A stretch of 10,750 nucleotides of DNA from an uncultured Prevotellaceae bacterium. Its GTDB lineage: Bacteria; Bacteroidota; Bacteroidia; Bacteroidales; Bacteroidaceae. Every line of letters begins with the position of its first letter. Positions within the stretch are counted from its first letter, which is position 1. The DNA lies in the NCBI GenBank assembly GCA_902775075.1, contig CACYKX010000105.1, forward strand, positions 1 through 10,750, given 5' to 3'. Below the pieces are notes generated by a model that did not search any database, was not told the DNA's origin, and saw only the letters and a list, made by a program, of their open reading frames with translations. Below, piece after piece: positions 6,254-10,750 of this stretch. The position numbers and the translations under genes are program-made.

Positions 6254-6939
6254 GAACTATTGGATTTTTGATACTTGGGATGACTGTCGTCGGAATGATT
6301 TCATGCACCAAGCCAACAGCAAGAAATACCATTAACGACGACCCATTCCCAATAACTTATGAAAACGACCTGTTTTCAATTGATTTACCCAAAGGCTGGG
6401 TATGCGATTCTTCGGGCTGGAAAGGTTTGGACTCTTTACAGAACGTAGTAGAGATATTTGACCCTAATGGTAATGTCGTATGGTTTCATTTTGTCAAAAC
6501 TTTCATGCCCATTAAATGGAAGAACATTGATGAAGCGAAAGATATGGCAAAGACTGCACGGGCAATCAGTGGTGATGATGCGGAACTAATCCATGAGATA
6601 GACAGTGTGGAAGTCGGAGGTTATCCTACAAGTATTCTGTACTTTGCAAATTATGTGGATAATGACACCATTATTCAGAAACAGTTCGTCACCTATCTCC
6701 AGGATTCTCACATTGTAGTTTACTTCAATGAAAACTTTTATGCTCAGGATTGGGATGAAGCGCAAGAAATAGGCGATTTGATAATTGGTACAATCAAACT
6801 AAAGAAGGTGGTAAACCCATTGGAAAATGACAGTGTCTTCAAAAAATCAATAGAACAAGGGTTGGAAGACCATCCTGTACAAGAGAAATATTTAAAGAAT
6901 GCAACTCAAATAATAGAACAACTATCCAAAGATGAATAG
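6250..6939 (+). CDS. Predicted lipoprotein with PsbP/DcrB-like appearance, function unknown
   Basis: A 229-aa protein with a lipoprotein signal: hydrophobic residues 4-18 end in the lipobox MIS-C19, so Cys19 should be lipidated. The Bacteroidetes surface export signal (Lys followed by acidic residues just after Cys) is absent, since TKPTARN follows, so the mature protein more likely faces the periplasm. The body has alternating beta-strand patterns, for example FSIDLPKGWVCDS and the YPTSILYF-QKQFVTYL-HIVVYF strands, a layout I associate with PsbP/DcrB-like lipoproteins; this match is weak. The C-terminal part is charged and helical. The start overlaps the previous stop by four bases, and the stop overlaps the next gene by eight, so expression is probably coupled. 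Ligand and partner are unknown. Confidence 0.75.
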   Translation: MRTIGFLILGMTVVGMISCTKPTARNTINDDPFPITYENDLFSIDLPKGWVCDSSGWKGLDSLQNVVEIFDPNGNVVWFHFVKTFMPIKWKNIDEAKDMAKTARAISGDDAELIHEIDSVEVGGYPTSILYFANYVDNDTIIQKQFVTYLQDSHIVVYFNENFYAQDWDEAQEIGDLIIGTIKLKKVVNPLENDSVFKKSIEQGLEDHPVQEKYLKNATQIIEQLSKDE

Positions 6940-7357
6940 CACCAAGACTCATTGGAAGAGGTTCTCTCTCCTAGAAAAGTTCGTACTGATTATAGCACTT
7001 CCCATCTTCGGTTTCGTTGCTGGGGTTGAACACGTCATAGCCAAACTCACTGGCGCAACATACAATGAGGTGAATATTGTAATATACTACTTACTGATTC
7101 CTCTATCATGGGTGATAATGGCCGACTATCTCACAAAGCTACCATTCCTCACGCCGATGTTCGTAATGGCATGGATTATCTTTCTTTGGAAAGATCAGCT
7201 GAGATTTAGAGACCGATGTGACTTGATGTTTAGCAAATCTGTCGAATTTTTATTATGGTTTAAACGGATTGGCTGGAATTATGTGATAAGTTCTGTTATT
7301 ATTTGCGTGATAATACCTATCTTGATATATATTGAGTTAATATATGCTATCTGCTAA
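6932..7357 (+). CDS. Four-helix integral membrane protein, function unknown
   Basis: A 141-aa protein with about four hydrophobic segments: residues 17-37, 47-66, 72-87 and 117-140. The N-terminus is positively charged (KTHWKRF), and a basic loop near residues 88-113 (KDQLRFRDRC and KRIGWN) separates helices 3 and 4. By the positive-inside rule both the N-terminus and this loop should be cytoplasmic. No catalytic motif or named family is apparent. The start codon overlaps the lipoprotein gene by eight bases, and a 170-bp gap follows, so this is probably the last gene of the block. It may form a membrane complex with the lipoprotein encoded directly upstream (inference). Confidence 0.72.
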   Translation: MNSTKTHWKRFSLLEKFVLIIALPIFGFVAGVEHVIAKLTGATYNEVNIVIYYLLIPLSWVIMADYLTKLPFLTPMFVMAWIIFLWKDQLRFRDRCDLMFSKSVEFLLWFKRIGWNYVISSVIICVIIPILIYIELIYAIC

Positions 7358-7394
7358 TTTATGATTTAATTTGTTCATTTGATATTTTAATGCA

Positions 7395-7460
7395 AAAATG
7401 TGTAATTATAGTGTCATTTTATAGGTTTTTCATTTATTATCGTTAAAAATGAGAATTTTT
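7395..7460. repeat. Small palindromes in the inter-block gap
   Basis: Two inverted repeats sit in the 170-bp gap between the blocks (7358-7527). AAAATG at 7395-7400 pairs with CATTTT at 7415-7420 across 14 bases. AAAAAT at 7445-7450 pairs with ATTTTT at 7455-7460 across GAGA. Both are AT-rich and too weak to be convincing terminators, and no GC-rich hairpin is seen in the gap. They are possible binding sites for the XRE-type protein encoded just downstream. Confidence 0.3.
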
Positions 7461-7495
7461 CTTGTATTTTCACGAATAATCCAAGCAGAGTTTAT

Positions 7496-7503
7496 TATAT
7501 TTG
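7496..7503 (+). promoter_or_regulatory. -7 promoter box for the XRE/Hsp70 unit
   Basis: TATATTTG is an exact match to the Bacteroidetes TAnnTTTG -7 element and ends 24 bases before the ATG at 7528. A good TTTG -33 box is missing: the closest candidates are TTTC at 7468-7471 (24-bp spacer) and TTG at 7462-7464 (too far). A weak -33 box is compatible with activator-dependent or regulated transcription. The predicted start is near 7510. Confidence 0.55.
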
Positions 7504-7527
7504 CATTTGAATTTAATTTTTTAACGC

Positions 7528-7761
7528 ATGGAGAATTTAAATAGACTGAAAGCTGTTCTTGCAGATGCTGGCCAAACGAACAAATGGTTGGCAGAGCAGT
7601 TAGGCAAGGATCCTGTGACCGTGTCAAAGTGGTGTACAAATACCACTCAGCCTGATTTGTTGACGCTATCTAAAATATCGGACTTGTTACACATCGATAT
7701 TCGCGAACTATTAGTTAGCAGGAATCAACCTGTTCAACCTCTAACGAAAGATATTAAATAA
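7528..7761 (+). CDS. Small XRE/Cro-type helix-turn-helix transcriptional regulator
   Basis: A 77-aa protein consisting almost entirely of one XRE/Cro helix-turn-helix (residues 4-66). NKWLAEQLGKDPVTVSKW (18-35) forms the scaffold and recognition helices, and TQPDLLTLSKISDLLHIDIRELL (40-62) matches the usual C-terminal helices. The last 13 residues form a short Pro-rich tail. There is no separate ligand or protease domain, so it may bind DNA as a simple dimer or need a partner. It lies just downstream of the -7 box and 20 bp before the Hsp70 gene, so it is probably the first gene of that operon and may control it. Such small Bacteroidetes XRE proteins also occur next to toxin-antitoxin and defence genes, but no toxin is evident here. 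Confidence 0.87.
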   Translation: MENLNRLKAVLADAGQTNKWLAEQLGKDPVTVSKWCTNTTQPDLLTLSKISDLLHIDIRELLVSRNQPVQPLTKDIK

Positions 7762-7781
7762 TTTAAATAACAGATTTTATT

Positions 7782-10052
7782 ATGGGTAAATCAATTGGTA
7801 TTGACCTCGGAACCACCAATTCCGTTGTTGCATTTAAGGATGCGACTGTAAGAGTTATTGCAACAGGCCCAAACAATGAGGACCTATGTCGTTCATGTGT
7901 AGCTATTGACAAAAGCGGAAGCATTAATGTCGGTAATGTTCCTTACAAGAATTGGGGAAAATATGCCCCCAATATTGTTGTTTCCGCTAAGCGTTTAATG
8001 GGTGCTTCTATCTCCGACCCTCAGGTACAAAAGATGAAAGCTGATAAAGACATGTATCCTTATGGAATTTCAAAGATGTCTGGAGGAACAGACGAGTCTG
8101 TTGTTGTCATTATGAATGGTAATGAGTACACTCCTGAACAAATCAGTGCAGAGATTCTTCGCCAGTTAAAGAATGATGCTTCTGTAAAGCTTGGCGGTGA
8201 AGTTACCCATGCTGTTATTACTGTTCCTGCTTATTTTAATGAAAAACAGAAATCAGCCACTCGTAAAGCCGCAGAATTGGCAGGTTTGAAAGTTCAAAGA
8301 TTGCTGGCCGAACCAACTGCGGCAGCAATTTCTTATGGTGCTGACAAAATGGCTGCTGATGAAGATAAAATCTTCCTCGTATATGACTTTGGAGGTGGTA
8401 CATTTGACTTATCAATCCTGGTAGCTTCTGGTGGAAACTTCATAGAATCTGGTACAGGTGGTGACCGTTGGCTTGGCGGTGATGACATTGACCGTTTGTT
8501 ATCTGAATACGTTCTTTCAGAAGCAGGAAAAGCAAACAATGTTGACATTCACGAAGTTATAAATGCTTTACCTGACAGGAAAAAATTTGGTTTTCAAGGT
8601 GAACTGAAGAAAGAAATTGAGAGTGTTAAAAAGGCTCTAAGTCAATCCGAATCTGCAACAATTTCAATATATGATAGGTTGGAAAATGAAGATGGGGACC
8701 CCATTGATATTGAGGTGAAACTGACACGCGAAAAATTCGAAAGTATGATTCGTCCTCTTGTTCAACGCACCCTGGATCTGATTGATGACCTTCTGGAAAA
8801 GACGGCTTATCCAATAGACACTATTGATAATATTCTTTTAGTTGGTGGTTCTTCATGCATACCTCTCGTTAGGAAGATGCTTTGTGATAAGTATGGAAAG
8901 GATAAAATTCTCTCTTCAGAGAAACCTATGCTTGCAATAGCAGAAGGTGCGGCTATTTTATCGCATTCTCTTGGTACTGAAGTTGAGTGCCCACATTGTG
9001 GCAAGGCTATTCCTGCAGGTACTTCAGAATGCCCTCATTGCCACCAGCCTGTAGAGGCCGTCCAACAGGTTTCGGTTGAAGAAGGAGGTGTACAAGTAAG
9101 TCACACTACCAAGCATAAGTCATTCATACAGGTATCAGATGATGCTGATAATGTCCAGTATGAGATGATTATAGACGAAAATACTCCATTGCCTTGTGAA
9201 GAAAACCGTAAATTCTACACATTGGTAGAGAATCAAAAAATTGTCGGTGTCAAACTGTTTAGTGATGCCGAAAATAATCAGAGGGAGAAATTGGGTACAG
9301 GTTACTTTACTATCCCTGAAAACCTTCCAGTCCACAGTGAGCTGCAATTCACTTTCAGCCTAAATGAGGATGAAAATATGAATGTTAGGGTAAGGGTTCC
9401 CGCAACAGGTAAGACAACAAATGTTGTTTTGAGTAGAGGAGCTTTGGACGCTCATTGTCTTGAAGCTGTGGCTCCAGCTTTTGACAGGGTAATGAACGAC
9501 CCGAATATCAGTGATTCAAAGAAAGCTGATTTCGTAGATAAGCTGCAGAAAGTTATTGACACTATATCTTCTTGCAACTATTCTCCAGAGAGTAGTGAAT
9601 GGCAGAAGATTGAAGATTCTTTGAAATCTGCAAGCCAAGTAGCGACAACCAAGGATGAAGATATTCCCGTACAGTTGATAATCGCCCAGATACAATTGGA
9701 GAATTTTGGACGCTTTATCAAAGACGAAGATAAAACTGCAATGCGTAGTGAGCTTGACCGCTACAAGAATGCTTCTTCACCAATGGAGAAGAACGATGCT
9801 GTAAACAAGTTGGATGATCTGACAGAGAAGTATGGATTGTTTACTCATGGATTTATGCTAAATATTGCTGGTCATGACCAGGATGATCCAGTACGCGCTA
9901 ATAAAGCTTTGGTTGCATTCAATCAGTTTATGGCTGCACTCAATGAAGGTAATGTACAGCGTGCAAGAGATATTCTATCTGCAAATGAACATTTAATTGG
10001 TAATATCAATCTGCCTGCTACTGGTGCTACCACGGGCATAGGTATTGGATAA
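7782..10052 (+). CDS. DnaK-like Hsp70 with a zinc ribbon between ATPase and substrate-binding parts
   Basis: A 756-aa Hsp70-family protein. The ATPase domain (about 1-395) is complete: GIDLGTTNS (6-14), the AKRLMG loop, HAVITVPAYFNEKQKSATR, LAEPTAAAISYG, DFGGGTFD (202-209) and LVGGSS (353-358). ATP hydrolysis is therefore likely. Where DnaK has its DVLLLDV-type linker, this protein has CPHCGK (403-408) and CPHCH (417-421), a four-cysteine zinc ribbon, then a short linker. A beta region with Hsp70 substrate-domain character follows (about 447-550: NTPLPCEENRKFYTLVENQ, then LGTGYFTIPENLP). The remaining 200 or so residues are helical and end in a Gly/Thr-rich tail (ATTGIGIG). The usual EEVD-like or Glu-rich end is absent, and no DnaJ or GrpE gene is in the window, so this is not the housekeeping chaperone. 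It lies 20 bp after the XRE gene and 4 bp before the zinc ribbon-LysM gene. Loss of the normal linker suggests altered coupling between domains (inference). Confidence 0.9.
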   Translation: MGKSIGIDLGTTNSVVAFKDATVRVIATGPNNEDLCRSCVAIDKSGSINVGNVPYKNWGKYAPNIVVSAKRLMGASISDPQVQKMKADKDMYPYGISKMSGGTDESVVVIMNGNEYTPEQISAEILRQLKNDASVKLGGEVTHAVITVPAYFNEKQKSATRKAAELAGLKVQRLLAEPTAAAISYGADKMAADEDKIFLVYDFGGGTFDLSILVASGGNFIESGTGGDRWLGGDDIDRLLSEYVLSEAGKANNVDIHEVINALPDRKKFGFQGELKKEIESVKKALSQSESATISIYDRLENEDGDPIDIEVKLTREKFESMIRPLVQRTLDLIDDLLEKTAYPIDTIDNILLVGGSSCIPLVRKMLCDKYGKDKILSSEKPMLAIAEGAAILSHSLGTEVECPHCGKAIPAGTSECPHCHQPVEAVQQVSVEEGGVQVSHTTKHKSFIQVSDDADNVQYEMIIDENTPLPCEENRKFYTLVENQKIVGVKLFSDAENNQREKLGTGYFTIPENLPVHSELQFTFSLNEDENMNVRVRVPATGKTTNVVLSRGALDAHCLEAVAPAFDRVMNDPNISDSKKADFVDKLQKVIDTISSCNYSPESSEWQKIEDSLKSASQVATTKDEDIPVQLIIAQIQLENFGRFIKDEDKTAMRSELDRYKNASSPMEKNDAVNKLDDLTEKYGLFTHGFMLNIAGHDQDDPVRANKALVAFNQFMAALNEGNVQRARDILSANEHLIGNINLPATGATTGIGIG

Positions 10053-10056
10053 TATT

Positions 10057-10539
10057 ATGGCTGAAAATACAAAATGTCCAGTGTGTGGGAAAACTGGTAT
10101 TCCAGATTTCCTTAATGAAGACGTAAAGTGTCCTTGCTGTGGAAGCGATTTAAGCATCTATCGTGTGATAGAACAGATACCTGAAGAAGGACATAAAACA
10201 AATATTTGGAAACCAATCTCCGTAGTCGCTATTATAGCGGCTGCGGGATTGGGGGTAATGCTTTTCACTCAAAAGCCCTCTGTTCCGTCATCTTTGACAG
10301 AAGAATTGTCTCAATTAAGGGATTCTGTTGGGGTCTTAAATACCCAATTGGCTCAGAATAAGACTGTGAGAGAACAACCAAGTTCTAACTATAAGTATGT
10401 TGTGATTAAAGGGGATTCATATTGGTCTGTAAGTAAAAAGTTCTATGGAACGGGAACCCGTGCAGATGAAATTGCCAAGCAAAATAATAGAACTATTGAA
10501 ACTCCATTAATTGTTGGTGATACTTTGATAATAAAATAA
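10057..10539 (+). CDS. Zinc ribbon - transmembrane - LysM protein
   Basis: I place the start at the ATG at 10057 (MAENTKCPVC), giving 160 aa. A longer reading from a TTG at 10045 would overlap the Hsp70 gene and add only four residues; the ATG also has the TAATATT context seen before other starts here. The order is a zinc ribbon (CPVC at 7-10, CPCC at 25-28), one transmembrane helix (about 51-71, VVAIIAAAGLGVMLF), a short coiled-coil-like stretch (80-102), and a C-terminal LysM domain (about 113-160, YVVIKGDSYWSVSKKFYG ... VGDTLIIK). The ribbon would lie in the cytoplasm and the LysM domain outside, where LysM domains typically bind peptidoglycan. The gene follows the Hsp70 gene by four bases. 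The shared ribbon type suggests a membrane anchor or partner for that chaperone, but contact is not shown. Confidence 0.87.
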   Translation: MAENTKCPVCGKTGIPDFLNEDVKCPCCGSDLSIYRVIEQIPEEGHKTNIWKPISVVAIIAAAGLGVMLFTQKPSVPSSLTEELSQLRDSVGVLNTQLAQNKTVREQPSSNYKYVVIKGDSYWSVSKKFYGTGTRADEIAKQNNRTIETPLIVGDTLIIK

Positions 10540-10540
10540 T

Positions 10541-10750
10541 ATGGGATTAATAAGCTGGATAAAAGGCAAATACTATGATAGTCGCTTGGATAAAGCAGAC
10601 CGTCTGGTATCAAAAAATTGTCTAGATCAGGCCGAAGAAATTTACCGGTCTCTTTTAGGCAATCAGGATCTTGCAATAGTCCATCTAGCCGACATGTTTG
10701 TTTCACATTCACTAGGCGTGAAAGGAAAGTTGAAGGCCCTTAAAGAAATT
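10541..10750 (+). CDS. Start of a helical, possibly TPR-like protein (runs off the window)
   Basis: An open reading frame begins at the ATG at 10541, one base after the LysM gene stop, and stays open for 70 codons to the end of the window. It starts MGLISWIKGKYYDSRLDK and continues with DQAEEIYRSLL and a second helical region. The A-E-x-x-Y-x-x-L-L pattern resembles the helix pair of a TPR or Sel1-like unit, so it may be the first repeat of a longer protein. No signal peptide is evident. Tight spacing puts it in the Hsp70 operon. The opposite-strand ORF over this area (10443-10712) is judged a shadow. Confidence 0.7.
   Translation, partial: MGLISWIKGKYYDSRLDKADRLVSKNCLDQAEEIYRSLLGNQDLAIVHLADMFVSHSLGVKGKLKALKEI

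Noticed and set aside
7397..7411. A possible fourth operator: AATGTGTAATT is identical to bases 31-41.
   Set aside because: Only the left half-site matches. The right half (TACRC) is absent, so the palindrome is not formed, and an 11-base AT-rich match in intergenic DNA can arise by chance.
7782..10052. The Hsp70 as the housekeeping dnaK gene.
   Set aside because: The inserted zinc ribbon, 756-aa length, unusual C-terminal tail and operon with XRE and LysM genes argue for a specialised paralogue.
10045..10056. A TTG start for the LysM gene overlapping the Hsp70 stop.
   Set aside because: The ATG at 10057 is four codons downstream, has better start context and begins directly before the zinc ribbon.

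Overview
The window looks like chromosome of a gut-type Bacteroidales bacterium (Bacteroides, Phocaeicola or Prevotella relatives). The reasons are two TAnnTTTG -7 promoter boxes, A/T-rich start regions such as TTATTATG with no clear Shine-Dalgarno sequence, moderate A+T content, and protein families common in that group. Species cannot be fixed from the sequence. All recognisable genes are on the + strand and form two blocks. No rRNA, tRNA, CRISPR array, transposase or integrase was seen.

Block A (about 1-7357) begins with a complete Bacteroides-type promoter and a gene for a Nudix/winged-helix protein of the NrtR type. Imperfect 15-bp palindromes lie on both sides of this promoter, and a third copy lies before the next gene; I read them as the regulator's operators. 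After a strong hairpin come two small genes of unknown function (76 and 57 aa), a DraG-type ADP-ribosylglycohydrolase, and a fusion of a von Willebrand A (VWA) domain to a macro-like domain. The block thus carries an ADP-ribose sensor or hydrolase, an ADP-ribose-removing enzyme and a possible ADP-ribose-binding domain. No ADP-ribosyltransferase is visible.

The second half of block A is envelope-linked: a secreted TPR protein ending in a retropepsin-like aspartic protease domain, a two-CPxC-motif zinc-binding protein, a lipoprotein and a four-helix membrane protein. The last three genes overlap or nearly abut, which suggests translational coupling.

Block B (about 7460 to the window end) starts after a 170-bp AT-rich gap holding a second -7 box. 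It encodes a small XRE-type DNA-binding protein, a DnaK-like Hsp70 with a zinc ribbon between its ATPase and substrate-binding parts, a zinc ribbon-TM-LysM membrane protein, and the start of a helical, possibly TPR-like protein that runs off the window. The Hsp70 and LysM genes are 4 bp apart and both carry CPxC ribbons, so the second may tether the first to the membrane.

Working hypothesis (inference): an NAD/ADP-ribose-responsive stress or conflict module next to a membrane-linked chaperone module. Whether the two blocks act together cannot be decided from this window.
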